A stretch of DNA of 64,000 nucleotides from Halotalea alkalilenta DSM 17697 (GTDB lineage Bacteria > Pseudomonadota > Gammaproteobacteria > Pseudomonadales > Halomonadaceae), in contig NZ_KK211228.1 in the NCBI RefSeq assembly GCF_000621205.1, forward strand, positions 1-64,000, read 5' to 3'. Of this stretch, positions 40,707 through 48,944 are shown piece by piece (positions within the stretch are counted from its first letter, which is position 1; every line of letters starts with the position of its first letter). A program made the translations under genes and the position numbers. The notes below the pieces were generated by a model. It was not told the origin of the DNA. It saw nothing but the letters and a program-made list of their open reading frames with translations, and did no database searches.

Positions 40707-42281
40707 ATGACCGACATCCATGCCCACAAGATCCTGATCCTCGACTTCGGCTCGCAGTACACCCAGCTGATCGCCCGCCGGGTGCGCGAGATCGGGGTCT
40801 ACTGCGAGATCCACGCCTTCGACATGAGCGAAAGCGAGATCCGCGCCTTCGATCCCAACGGCATCATCCTCTCCGGCGGCCCCGAGTCGGTCTCCGAACT
40901 CGGCTCGCCCCGCGCGCCCGAGTGCGTATTCGAGCTGGGGCTGCCGGTATTCGGCATCTGCTATGGCCTGCAGACCATGGCCGAGCAGCTGGGCGGGCGC
41001 ACCATCGGCTCCAACGTGCGTGAATTCGGCTACGCCCAGATCCGCGTCGACGTCGAAGACCGCCTGCTCAAGGGGATCAAGGACCACCTGAGCGACGACG
41101 GCAAGCCGCTGCTCGACGTATGGATGAGCCACGGCGACAAGGTCGGCGAAGCGCCCGCCCAGTTCACCGTCACCGCCTCTACCCCGAGCTGCCCGATCGC
41201 GGCGATGGCCTGGGAGGAGAAGAACTTCTACGGCGTGCAGTTCCATCCGGAGGTGACCCATTCGCTGCAGGGCCAGCGGATCCTCGAGCGCTTCGTGCTC
41301 GAAATCTGCGGCTGCGAGCGGCACTGGACCCCGGCCAAGATCATCGAGGACCAGATCGCACGCGTGCGCGAGCAGGTCGGCGATCGCAAGGTGCTGCTCG
41401 GCCTCTCCGGCGGCGTCGACTCCTCCGTGGTCGCAGCGCTCCTCCATCAAGCGATCGGCGACCAGCTCACCTGCGTATTCGTCGACAACGGGCTCCTGCG
41501 CAAGAACGAAGGCGACCAGGTGATGGAAACCTTCGCCGCCCACATGGGGGTCAAGGTGATCCGCGTCGACGCAGAGGACCTGTTCCTCGACAAGCTCGCC
41601 GGCGTCAACGACCCAGAAGCCAAGCGCAAGATCATCGGCAACACCTTCATCGACGTATTCGACAGCGAAGCCGAGAAGCTCACCGACGTCGACTTCCTCG
41701 CCCAAGGCACCATCTACCCCGACGTGGTCGAATCCGCCGCGACCAAGACCGGCAAGGCCCACGTGATCAAATCGCACCACAACGTCGGCGGCCTGCCCGA
41801 GACGATGAAGATGCAGCTGGTCGAACCGCTGCGCGAACTGTTCAAGGACGAAGTGCGCAAGATCGGCCTCGAACTCGGCCTGCCGCACGACATGGTCTAC
41901 CGCCACCCCTTCCCCGGCCCCGGCCTCGGCGTACGCATCCTCGGCGAAGTGAAAAAGGAATACGCCGACATCCTCCGCGAAGCCGACGCGATCTTCATCG
42001 AAGAACTGCGCAAATCCGGCTGGTACGACAAGACCAGCCAAGCCTTCGTCGTCTTCCTACCGGTCAAATCCGTCGGCGTCGTCGGCGACGGCCGCCGCTA
42101 CGAATGGGTCGTCTCGCTACGCGCAGTCGAAACCATCGACTTCATGACCGCCCGCTGGGCGCACCTGCCGTATGAACTGCTGGAGAAAGTCTCCAACCGG
42201 ATCATCAACGAAATCGAAGGGATATCCCGCGTCGCCTACGACGTCTCGAGCAAACCGCCGGCGACGATTGAGTGGGAGTGA
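40707..42281 (+). CDS. guaA: GMP synthase (glutamine-hydrolysing)
   Basis: 524 residues. It aminates XMP to GMP. N-terminal class I glutaminase with nucleophile Cys in [17 protein letters not shown] and His/Glu in [14 protein letters not shown] pyrophosphatase with [17 protein letters not shown]-terminal dimer domain ending [14 protein letters not shown]. The 3' end of guaA is used as an attachment site by a family of genomic islands; here an integrase remnant begins 300 bases after the stop. The coding sequence itself is intact, as expected when the island restores the gene end. Confidence 0.96.
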   Translation: MTDIHAHKILILDFGSQYTQLIARRVREIGVYCEIHAFDMSESEIRAFDPNGIILSGGPESVSELGSPRAPECVFELGLPVFGICYGLQTMAEQLGGRTIGSNVREFGYAQIRVDVEDRLLKGIKDHLSDDGKPLLDVWMSHGDKVGEAPAQFTVTASTPSCPIAAMAWEEKNFYGVQFHPEVTHSLQGQRILERFVLEICGCERHWTPAKIIEDQIARVREQVGDRKVLLGLSGGVDSSVVAALLHQAIGDQLTCVFVDNGLLRKNEGDQVMETFAAHMGVKVIRVDAEDLFLDKLAGVNDPEAKRKIIGNTFIDVFDSEAEKLTDVDFLAQGTIYPDVVESAATKTGKAHVIKSHHNVGGLPETMKMQLVEPLRELFKDEVRKIGLELGLPHDMVYRHPFPGPGLGVRILGEVKKEYADILREADAIFIEELRKSGWYDKTSQAFVVFLPVKSVGVVGDGRRYEWVVSLRAVETIDFMTARWAHLPYELLEKVSNRIINEIEGISRVAYDVSSKPPATIEWE

Positions 42282-42583
42282 CGGAGTGTCTTTCGGGGGC
42301 TATCGCCAGGTATCGGTAGAAGTGATTTAACTTGTTGATTTAAAAAGTATAAGTTGCGTTTTCTATCGGTGGCTATCGCCGGCCAGCAGAACGGGTCGGC
42401 GACACAACTGACGGTAAGCTCCCGGAGGTCGGATCCAGACCTTCCTGTTTACTATTGAGACCGAACCGGTCTTTGACGGTAAAAAACTCCTGAGGAAAGC
42501 TTATTTCATGCGGCTTTCCGAGCATCAACGGGTCTCCAGGTCCCTGACGGTAAAAGCCGTCACGAACAGGAGGAACACCCTCG
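42282..42583. repeat. Probable attL region of a guaA-targeted island, with repeated sites
   Basis: 302 bp between guaA and the integrase, lower in GC. GGCTATCGCC occurs at 42298-42307 and 42371-42380 with TATCGGT beside each copy. The 9-mer TGACGGTAA occurs three times, at 42409-42417, 42474-42482 and 42545-42553, about 65-71 bp apart. This spacing is what is expected of arm-type binding sites for a tyrosine integrase next to an att core. No second copy of the guaA 3' end was found further right, so an attR was not located. Confidence 0.55.
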
Positions 42584-43317
42584 ATGCTCACCGACACAGC
42601 ACTGCGCAATCTCAAGCCTAAGTCCAAGATTTATAAGGTTTTTGACCGCGATGGCATGTACGTGGCGGTATCGACCGCCGGTACCATCACCTTCCGCTAC
42701 GACTACCGTCTCAACGGGCGCCGCGAGACGCTCACGCTCGGACGGTACGGGCCGGCCGGCATGTCGCTGGCCATGGCACGCGAGCGATGCGCAAGCACAT
42801 TATCGACCGGGACATCCTGCCGGTCTTCGAAAACCAGCTTCTAACCGAAATCACCCCCGACGACCTGCGGGCGCTGTGCAACAAGGTGAAGGCGCGCGGC
42901 GCACCGGCAACTGCGGTCCATCTTCGAGACATCGTGAAGCAGGTCTACGCCTTCGCCATCCTGCACGGCGAGAAGGTCGACAATCCGGCCGATGTCGTGG
43001 GGGCTGCTTCGATCGCGACCTTCGTCCTCAAGGACCGGGCGCTGTCGCCGGCGGAGATCCGGCTGGCCTTCCATCGACTGGAGTCCATCGCCGCGTATCC
43101 CGCGATCAAACTGGCCTTACGGCTGGTGCTGCTGACCTTGGTACGCAAGAGTGAGCACCGCTGCATGTTGTACGCCACCCTGAACCGCATTTCCCAGCTC
43201 ATCGCCTCTCGTGCGAAGGAAGCAGGCCTGCCGTTGGAACCGTTCACCGCTCACGACCTGCGCAGGACTGGTCCCACGCTGCTGCACGAATTGGGCTTCA
43301 ATCGATCATGTTCTTGA
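42584..43317 (+). pseudogene. Tyrosine integrase (DUF4102/phage P4 type), with internal deletions
   Basis: The N-terminal arm-binding domain is intact for about 66 codons (MLTDTALRNLKPKSKIYKVFD to MSLAMARE), with AGGAGG ten bases before the ATG. Then about 70 codons are missing and the frame shifts. The core-binding and first catalytic part follow at 42787 (DILPVFENQLLTEITPDDLRALC to LLTLVRKSE, with the first catalytic Arg). A second deletion removes the middle of the catalytic domain and resumes at ATLNRISQLIASRAKEAGLPLEPFTAHDLRRTG (HxxR box). The tail with the nucleophile Tyr is absent. The enzyme cannot work, so the island is fixed in place unless helped in trans. Confidence 0.85.
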
Positions 43318-43345
43318 AAGCTTGATTTGGCGACATGTTTAGGTG

Positions 43346-43370
43346 CTCATGTCGTCAAGAACGACATGAG
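43346..43370. promoter_or_regulatory. Perfect inverted repeat upstream of fic
   Basis: CTCATGTCGT (43346-43355) and ACGACATGAG (43361-43370) are exact complements around CAAGA. Partial copies of the same half site follow (ACGTGTCGC near 43379, GACGTGTCGTT near 43446, CATGAG near 43407). It could be an operator for a regulator of the Fic gene, or the end of the integrase transcript; the repeated half sites favour an operator. Confidence 0.5.
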
Positions 43371-43475
43371 TTCCATACGTGTCGCTATTTACTTGAAATA
43401 AGAACATGAGTCGTTGACGCGTCGATGGCAGCGACGTAAGCTGATGACGTGTCGTTAAAATGGTGTTTTTGCATC

Positions 43476-44594
43476 ATGAGTGATATTGAGCATGTTTGGC
43501 ATCCAGAGCAGCCCCACAACCAGCTGCCAGCGTTGCCACCGGCGCATGAGCTGGAGACCCGGGTCGTGCTCAAGGCCTGCATCGAGGCCCGTGCTGCGTT
43601 GGCCGAACTCAAGCAGGCGGCCGAGTTGATTCCCAACCAGGCGATGCTGATCAATACCATTCCGTTGCTGGAGGCCAAGGACAGCTCGGAAATCGAGAAC
43701 ATCGTCACCACGACCGACCAACTGTTCCAGTACGCGCAGGGCCACGACAGCGCCGATTCTGCCACTAAAGAGGCGCTGCGTTACCGTACCGCGCTACACC
43801 AAGGCTTTCAGTCGCTCAAGACGCGACCGTTGTGTACCGCCACCGCCGTGGATGTCTGTCGCACCCTCAAGGGGGTGGACATGGACATCCGCCGCACCCC
43901 GGGCACTCAGCTTGCCAACGACCGCACGGGCGAGGTGGTCTACACACCGCCGGAAGGCGAGGCCCGCTTGCGTGACATGCTGGCCAACTGGGAGCGTTTT
44001 CTGCACAACCAGACTGACCTGGACCCGTTGATCCGCATGGCCGTGGGCCACTACCAGTTCGAAGCCATACATCCCTTCACTGACGGCAACGGCCGCACCG
44101 GTCGCGTGCTCAACATCCTCTACCTCATCGAGGAAGAGCTGTTGAACCTGCCGATTCTGTACCTCAGTCGCCATGTGATCGCCAACAAGGCCGACTACTA
44201 CCGCCTGCTGCTCAGCGTTACGCGAGATGGCGCCTGGGAGCCCTGGCTGCTTTTCATGCTGCAGGCCGTAGCCGACACGTCCAAATGGACCACGGGGAAG
44301 ATCGCGGCCATTCGCGGGCTGGCCGAACACACCACCGAGTACGTGCGCACACGCCTGCCCAAGATCTACACCCGTGAATTGGTGGATGTCATCTTTGAGC
44401 AGCCCTATTGCCGCATCGGAAACCTGGTGGACAAAGGTATTGCCCAACGCCAAGCCGCCTCGCGCTACCTGCACGACATGACCAGCCTGGGTGTGCTGCG
44501 CGAAATGCCGTTTGGTAAGGAAAAGCTCTTCATCCATCCCAAGCTGATGCAATTGCTCAGTCGGGACAACAACGACTTCCAGCCTTACGCCTGA
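43476..44594 (+). CDS. Fic/DOC-family protein adenylyltransferase, class II
   Basis: 372 residues, apparently intact. The catalytic Fic motif [12 protein letters not shown] spans residues 199-210, with the His and the anion-binding GNGR. The inhibitory helix motif S-x3-E-N is at residues 70-75 (SSEIEN), N-terminal to the Fic domain, which makes this a self-inhibited class II enzyme. A C-terminal winged-helix domain follows ([30 protein letters not shown]). Such proteins AMPylate host or own targets; many are on mobile islands and behave as regulators or toxins. A GTG at 43449 would lengthen it by nine residues. No separate antitoxin is needed for this class. Confidence 0.9.
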   Translation: MSDIEHVWHPEQPHNQLPALPPAHELETRVVLKACIEARAALAELKQAAELIPNQAMLINTIPLLEAKDSSEIENIVTTTDQLFQYAQGHDSADSATKEALRYRTALHQGFQSLKTRPLCTATAVDVCRTLKGVDMDIRRTPGTQLANDRTGEVVYTPPEGEARLRDMLANWERFLHNQTDLDPLIRMAVGHYQFEAIHPFTDGNGRTGRVLNILYLIEEELLNLPILYLSRHVIANKADYYRLLLSVTRDGAWEPWLLFMLQAVADTSKWTTGKIAAIRGLAEHTTEYVRTRLPKIYTRELVDVIFEQPYCRIGNLVDKGIAQRQAASRYLHDMTSLGVLREMPFGKEKLFIHPKLMQLLSRDNNDFQPYA

Positions 44595-44639
44595 AAGCGC
44601 CGGAACGGAAATCGCTTTTGGTGCGCAGCCGAAGGTTTG

Positions 44640-45110
44640 AATTTATCCATAAAAGATCACTTAGGGGGATCTTTAACAGCCTGGTCGCGCGCTATGTGGG
44701 CCGCGGCTGGCTGGTGTCGCCAGTGCGTGGCGTGTACATGCGCGCCGGCGGGCGGCTGCAATGGGATGGGGTGGTCGCAGCCTGCAGGTCGGGGAGGGCG
44801 TGGCGCTGCATGTCTAGGGACGCTTCGCGCTGGCCTTGCAAGGGCACGAGCACTACTTGCGTTTCGGCGCCGCCGGGTGGGGTCGACAAGCTGTCCATGG
44901 AGTAGCGCTTCGAGTACCAGGGCAAGGGGCCGTTCGATTTGCCTGCCGTGTCCTTCACGGCGGAAGTCGCCGAGAAGGCGTTTTCGGAGGTGAGCCTGGC
45001 TTGGCATTTGCAGGCCATGACCACCCTGCGGCCGCAGCGGGTCGCCCTGCTGCTGCGTCACCGCCGTAGCATCTATGCCGGCAAGCTGGTGGCGGCAAGC
45101 CGGCGGCGGC
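44640..45110 (+). pseudogene. AbiEi-type antitoxin / transcriptional regulator, frameshifted remnant
   Basis: Pieces of one protein are spread over three frames. Frame one: IFNSLVARYVGRGWLVSPVRGVYMRAGGRLQWDGVV, the winged-helix start typical of AbiEi proteins. Frame two, from about 44830: LQGHEHYLRFGAAG and VHGVAL. Frame three, from about 44910: FEYQGKGPFDLPAVSFTAEVAEKAFSEVSLAWHLQAM. Order and spacing match an AbiEi family antitoxin with at least two frameshifts. No AbiEii nucleotidyltransferase toxin was recognised behind it. The identification is from motif memory and should be treated as likely. Confidence 0.6.
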
Positions 45111-45219
45111 GCTGTCGCGGCGGCATCCGCGCGATAGTCATCGCGTATGGCAAAGAGGTCGCCAACTCGGCCGATGGTATGGAAACGGCCTCGATCGCGA
45201 TGGTCTGAAACAGCACCTG

Positions 45220-45257
45220 GGTTGTCATTTGACAACCTTTCCGGTCGTCACCATACT
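45220..45257 (+). promoter_or_regulatory. Promoter and palindromic operator of the HicA-like/HTH module
   Basis: TTGACA at 45229-45234 is a perfect -35; CATACT at 45252-45257 is the -10 at 17-bp spacing. GGTTGTC (45220-45226) and GACAACC (45231-45237) are perfect 7-bp arms of a palindrome that overlaps the -35. GGAG at 45258-45261 follows. Such an operator fits repression by the HTH protein encoded second in the module. Confidence 0.65.
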
Positions 45258-45268
45258 GGAGACCACTG

Positions 45269-45544
45269 ATGGTCCGTCCCTCTCATCCGAAGAAAGAAGT
45301 CGATGAAGCGCTCAATTACGCGGAAGGGCAGGGCTGGCGCGTGGAAGTCGGCGGCAGCCACGCATGGGGGCGGATTTACTGCCCGTACAATGATGAGCAA
45401 TGCCGTTGAGGCGAATTCTGCATCATCAGTGTATGGAGCACGCCGAAAAGCCCGAGCAACCACGCCCGAGCCCTGCGTCGCGTCGTGGACAACTGCACCA
45501 CGCATCTCAGGCAGCGCGACGCCGATGACGATGCCAAGGAGTAG
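45269..45544 (+). pseudogene. HicA-like small protein with an in-frame TGA
   Basis: GGAG seven bases upstream and ATG at 45269 open a frame of 46 codons, ended by TGA at 45407-45409. The same frame continues open for 44 more codons to TAG at 45542, and the continuation (GEFCIISVWSTPKSPSNHARALRRVVDNCTTHL) reads like a real protein, so the gene was about 91 codons. The first part, EALNYAEGQGWRVEVGGSHAWGRIYCP, resembles the HicA fold with its catalytic GSH histidine. The Cys-rich turn around the TGA (QCR-stop-GEFC) suggests the stop replaced a cysteine codon. It may be a broken toxin or, less likely, be read through. Confidence 0.6.
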
Positions 45545-45548
45545 CGCA

Positions 45549-46073
45549 ATGGAATACACCTTCACCCTGAAATACCAGCTTGCCGATGACGACCGCGACT
45601 CGGATGCGCTGGTCGAACGCTTGGGCGAGGCCGGCTGCGACGATGCCCTGATCGGTCTCGGGCAGCCGGGCCGTTTGGCGTTGGAGTTCACCCGTGAGGC
45701 GGCCGATGCGGATGAAGCGGTTCGCAGCGCGCTGGCCGACGTGCGCCGTGCCGTGCCGTCGGCTCGGCTGATCGAGGTCGCGCCGGATCTGGTTGGGTTG
45801 ACCGACGTGGCGGAGATCGTTGGCGTATCCCGGCAGAACATGCGCAAACTGATGCTGGCGCACCCGGGCAGCTTCCCAGCGCCGGTGCATGAAGGCAGTG
45901 CGTCGATATGGCATTTGGCGGATGTGTTGGCTTGGTTGCAAGCCAGGGGCAGCTATTCGCTGGCCGAGGACGTTCTAGAGGTGGCGCGGGTGGCCTTGCA
46001 GGTCAACCTGGCGAAGGAGGGCCGGCGGCTGCCACGTCCCGTATCCAAGGAGCTGGAAGCCTTGATTGGATGA
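45549..46073 (+). CDS. HTH DNA-binding protein, putative antitoxin of the HicA-like module
   Basis: 174 residues; AAGGAG ends eight bases before the ATG, the best ribosome site in the island. The N-terminal half (MEYTFTLKYQLADDDRDSDALVERLGEAGCDDALIGLG) looks like a small alpha/beta domain; the centre carries a MerR/excisionase-like helix-turn-helix, LTDVAEIVGVSRQNMRKLMLAH; the C-terminus is helical. It starts five bases after the end of the HicA-like frame, as expected for a two-gene toxin-antitoxin operon, with a palindromic operator upstream. I recognise the pair as a recurrent but uncharacterised gene couple; an antitoxin role is inference. Confidence 0.7.
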   Translation: MEYTFTLKYQLADDDRDSDALVERLGEAGCDDALIGLGQPGRLALEFTREAADADEAVRSALADVRRAVPSARLIEVAPDLVGLTDVAEIVGVSRQNMRKLMLAHPGSFPAPVHEGSASIWHLADVLAWLQARGSYSLAEDVLEVARVALQVNLAKEGRRLPRPVSKELEALIG

Positions 46074-46510
46074 GCGGCGCTCTCGGCCTGCTGGCTGGCT
46101 CTGGTTGGCTGGTCAGGACACGGGAGAAGGGGGAGGGTCAACCTCGTCGGAATTTCTGCCCAAGACTGACAGCAATACGGTTACAACCTCGTGCCCAGCT
46201 GGCCTGAGATTCGACCTTAACCGCTACGCCGCGCTGCAAGCGCAGACGGATGGGGAGGCGGTCGATGCCGTGATGCTGATCCCACATATGCCGGATGCGT
46301 TGATAGCCTGGGGGCATAGTTTCAAGCGACTGCCGAGGTAGCCTTGATATCAAGCTTAGCGTACAAGGCTTGGTCAAATCGAGTATCTGGTGCGCCACTC
46401 AATAGTATTGGAAGCCGCCGGAGCATCCTCTGATGTATGTCAAAAAGGAAAGCCTGAAGAATCAGCGAAGCATGCTTCCAGAACGATCTTTCATGAAAGA
46501 GGCTGTGCTT
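46074..46510. other. Island spacer with unidentified remnant
   Basis: No complete gene. A reading frame ending at 46341 contains FDLNRYAALQAQTDGEAVDAVMLIPHMPDALIAWG, which reads like the end of a protein, but I cannot name it and no start is visible. From about 46340 the GC content falls to near 50 percent, marking the change to the block that holds the TIR gene. Confidence 0.4.
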
Positions 46511-47497
46511 TTAGGTCATGCTTGCTTTGGCAGTGGCCTCTGCAGAATCCAACAGTTGCTTCAAAATATCGAAGCCTTCGTAGTCAATGATCAGGTTATT
46601 CACCAGGTCATCCGCATCGAAAGTGAACGGCTCGTCGATTTTAACCATCCTAAAGAATCTACAGACTAGCAGAGCGCTTGCCTTGGTTAGCAACCTCTGT
46701 TCCTTTTCGCCAGTTAGTTGTGGGAAGAATGTCGACAGCACTGCGGCAGCCAGAGGGCGCATCTCCGACGAGATTTGGACGTACTCCCAATGCCAGCGTC
46801 CCTTGATAGGGCAGAATGTCGGTTGGTCGTCTTCAAGCAAGTAATTCCAGTGACTGCTTTCCCACATCCATTGAGGTGGTTTCAGCAGGTAGGGCATTGC
46901 AGCATCAGAGCACACCGTCACCTCATGATTCTGGCCACTACCCCAGATCGTCAATGGACGTCGCTTCAGAAAGCTCAGGGCTCTCTGTCTCAATTGGTAG
47001 TCTGCTAACACATTGTTAATTTCACTCTTTAACTGCGCCTGGCTCGATCCCTCAGCCACGCCCAAAATGATCATCCCTAGGTCGAGGTTCCGGCTATGCA
47101 ATGGCTGCAGATCTAAATAGAGACGACCTATTAAGGGGGCAGGGAGACGTTCTGCACAGCCGGACTCCAGAATCAGTGGAACAATCCTGACTCCCGGCTC
47201 GTCTGCGATCTGCATCAACAGACGTAGCTCTTCGTACAAGCCCGATCCAATTCGCCGAGCCGCCTCCAGATAGTCTTGATCGCACAAGCACAGGACAAGG
47301 AGCGGGCGTTTTTCCAAAGCTTTACCGATGGCACCTTCGACTAGTTCGCCCAATGCCACGTTGTCACGATCCCAGAAAATATCGTGCTTCCAATCTAGGC
47401 TAGAAATAATGCGTTGGCGAACCCACTCTTTTTTCTGGAATTCTGCGCCCCAGGCGTACGAGATGAAGATAGAGCCGCCGCTCTCTGCTGTTGTCAT
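46511..47497 (-). CDS. TIR-domain protein with unrecognised C-terminal domain
   Basis: 328 residues, intact. Residues 8-130 form a TIR/SEFIR domain: SIFISYAWGAEFQKKEWVRQRI (strand A and box 1), IFWDRDNVALGELVEGAIGKALEK, LLVLCLCDQDYL, and SGLYEELRLL, where Glu89 or Glu90 is the expected catalytic glutamate of NAD-cleaving TIRs. The C-terminal 170 residues are tryptophan-rich (PPQWMWESSHWNYLLED, GRWHWEYVQI) and match nothing I know. Bacterial TIR effectors commonly act in anti-phage defence by destroying NAD or making cyclic ADP-ribose signals. A GTG at 47539 would add 14 residues; the ATG at 47497 is preferred. Low GC compared with the chromosome suggests recent transfer. Confidence 0.8.
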   Translation of the reverse strand: MTTAESGGSIFISYAWGAEFQKKEWVRQRIISSLDWKHDIFWDRDNVALGELVEGAIGKALEKRPLLVLCLCDQDYLEAARRIGSGLYEELRLLMQIADEPGVRIVPLILESGCAERLPAPLIGRLYLDLQPLHSRNLDLGMIILGVAEGSSQAQLKSEINNVLADYQLRQRALSFLKRRPLTIWGSGQNHEVTVCSDAAMPYLLKPPQWMWESSHWNYLLEDDQPTFCPIKGRWHWEYVQISSEMRPLAAAVLSTFFPQLTGEKEQRLLTKASALLVCRFFRMVKIDEPFTFDADDLVNNLIIDYEGFDILKQLLDSAEATAKASMT

Positions 47498-47811
47498 GTG
47501 TTCTATCCACCGGACCGTCGGCTCGTGCTGCCAAGACACAGTCTCGCTGGCCTGGCTATCACGAGGTGAGTATCAATGAGGCTAATCCTACAGGGAATGA
47601 TCAAAGCAGATGAGCCACTGATATAACAGGCTTTCGAGGCTTTGAGCGGCGATCTCGAAAGCTGGATGAATCCAAGATCACTGCTGGCAGTGCAGGGAGT
47701 GGCTCTTGCCCTAGAGCATGGTGCTGACTAATCGGACGACGGAACGAGGTTGGGCTGGTTTGAGGCCCTGTCGCTCGGAGGGCTTCGGCCGTATTGAGGG
47801 CTTACCCTAGT

Positions 47812-47880
47812 CCGAGGAGGATATCGCTGGCCGGTGCGCAGGAGAAGACGGCCTTCCTGTGGTGGGACGGGGGGGCGCGA
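47812..47880 (+). pseudogene. HipA kinase fragment
   Basis: A short stretch reads PRRISLAGAQEKTAFLWWDGG. The SLAGAQEK segment is the conserved strand-loop of HipA-type serine/threonine kinase toxins. Nothing of the kinase core or of hipB remains around it, so it is a relic of a HipBA toxin-antitoxin pair. Confidence 0.55.
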
Positions 47881-47902
47881 AAGCCCGTCACTATGCGGGC
47901 TT
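47881..47902 (+). terminator. Hairpin after the HipA remnant
   Basis: AAGCCCG (47881-47887) and CGGGCTT (47896-47902) pair across TCACTATG, followed by GGTGTTTTAT. It looks like an intrinsic terminator, possibly of the lost gene. Confidence 0.45.
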
Positions 47903-48004
47903 GGTGTTTTATGGATGCAAAAAATAAAACGTTGGTCTTTGACTGTTTTGAAGTTGATGTTTACTTGATCCCTGTCGGTATGATTAATGTTGCGAGCCTG
48001 AAAT

Positions 48005-48418
48005 TCACGGCTTCGCCAGGCTGGATAGCACTTCCGACAAGGTGTTGATTCCCCAGTGCTCGGCGTATTTTCCATCCTGTACGCGAACGATGTCGATGAC
48101 GTCGATGGCGACGTTTCTACCCGTTGCTGGAATCCCCAATAGCGTGCCCGAGTGAATGCCGCTGATCGTCTTGCGTGTCGTCACCTTGTCCCCTTCGGCG
48201 ATCTGGTCGTGGATCGTCACCTTTAAGTTCGAGAGGGCGGGTCGCAGGACGTTCTGGAAGGTGTTCCACATGCCTTCCGGCCCTTTCGGCATCTGGGGTG
48301 GGGCTGCGTGGTTGATGAAATCCGCTGCCATCAGCGAGGCGAACGCGTCGGCATTTCCCTCTTGAATGACTTCGATATTGAAGCGGCGTACCACTTGCTT
48401 GTTTTCCTCGGTGGACAT
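48005..48418 (-). CDS. SnoaL-like ester cyclase family protein
   Basis: 137 residues. Small cone-shaped alpha-beta barrel protein of the SnoaL/NTF2-like superfamily: NKQVVRRFNIEVIQEGNADAFASLMAADFINHAAP at the N-terminus, then DKVTTRKTISGIHSGTLLGIPATGR and VIDIVRVQDGKYAEHWGINTL. Members include polyketide cyclases and many stress or detoxification proteins; no substrate can be named. It lies downstream of a deleted oxidoreductase gene on the same strand, divergent from tetR. Confidence 0.82.
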   Translation of the reverse strand: MSTEENKQVVRRFNIEVIQEGNADAFASLMAADFINHAAPPQMPKGPEGMWNTFQNVLRPALSNLKVTIHDQIAEGDKVTTRKTISGIHSGTLLGIPATGRNVAIDVIDIVRVQDGKYAEHWGINTLSEVLSSLAKP

Positions 48419-48495
48419 GCATTCCTCGCTTAAAGGCTGATTCGAGATTCAGGATGGCCTTTGGTGTCGTGCGCATCCTGCGCCTGCTGCGGGCG

Positions 48496-48911
48496 CTACT
48501 CAAGTTTCATGATCTCTGCGCCTGCCTGCTTGAGGCGGGTGAGATAGGCGGTGGGGTCGAGCAGTTGGTACGGGAAGTAGAGCCTGGGCGGAACCTTCGG
48601 GTCGCCATCGAGTCCGATCAGCCGTTCCAGCACCATGGCGACCCCAAGCCCCGTCGGCGGCATTTGGCCTTCGGGATGGACGACTGCGTGATGGGTACGC
48701 AGCGCTCGGCCTGCATGGTCCTCTCCGCTGAGCTCGATGATGATCTCGGTCGACATCGGCTCGCCGCGGCGGTGGGGTCGAGCTCAGCCCGGTGGCGAGA
48801 TCGCGGCCGCCGATCAGTAGCGCCACGTTGGGGTGGGCGGCGCGCAGCAAGCGTGCCGTCCAGCGACCGATGGCGCCGGAGCCGCCGATGAGCAAAATGG
48901 GATCGGGTGAC
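48496..48911 (-). pseudogene. NAD(P)-binding oxidoreductase (saccharopine dehydrogenase-like), internal deletion
   Basis: The N-terminal Rossmann part reads ILLIGGSGAIGRWTARLLRAAHPNVALLIGGRDLATGL. Near 48780 the frame breaks, and a second frame continues with the C-terminal part EIIIELSGEDHAGRALRTHHAVVHPEGQMPPTGLGVAMVLERLIGL to MKLE at 48496. Together they cover only about 130 of an expected 300 or more codons, so most of the middle is deleted. It was probably the divergent target of the TetR regulator. Confidence 0.75.
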
Positions 48912-48944
48912 TTGGCTGAGTCTCCTTGTGTCAGGCTAGAAGCC

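Larger units (their letters stand above)
47498..48004. other. Island end: non-coding with a HipA fragment and a hairpin
   Basis: About 500 bp without a complete gene. It holds the HipA remnant and a terminator-like hairpin listed separately. The rest shows no protein similarity that I can see. Confidence 0.5.

Noticed and set aside
45405-45445. Selenocysteine codon at TGA 45407
   Set aside because: Only weak base pairing follows the TGA, with no SECIS-like stem and loop; the setting is a decayed island where a nonsense mutation is more likely.
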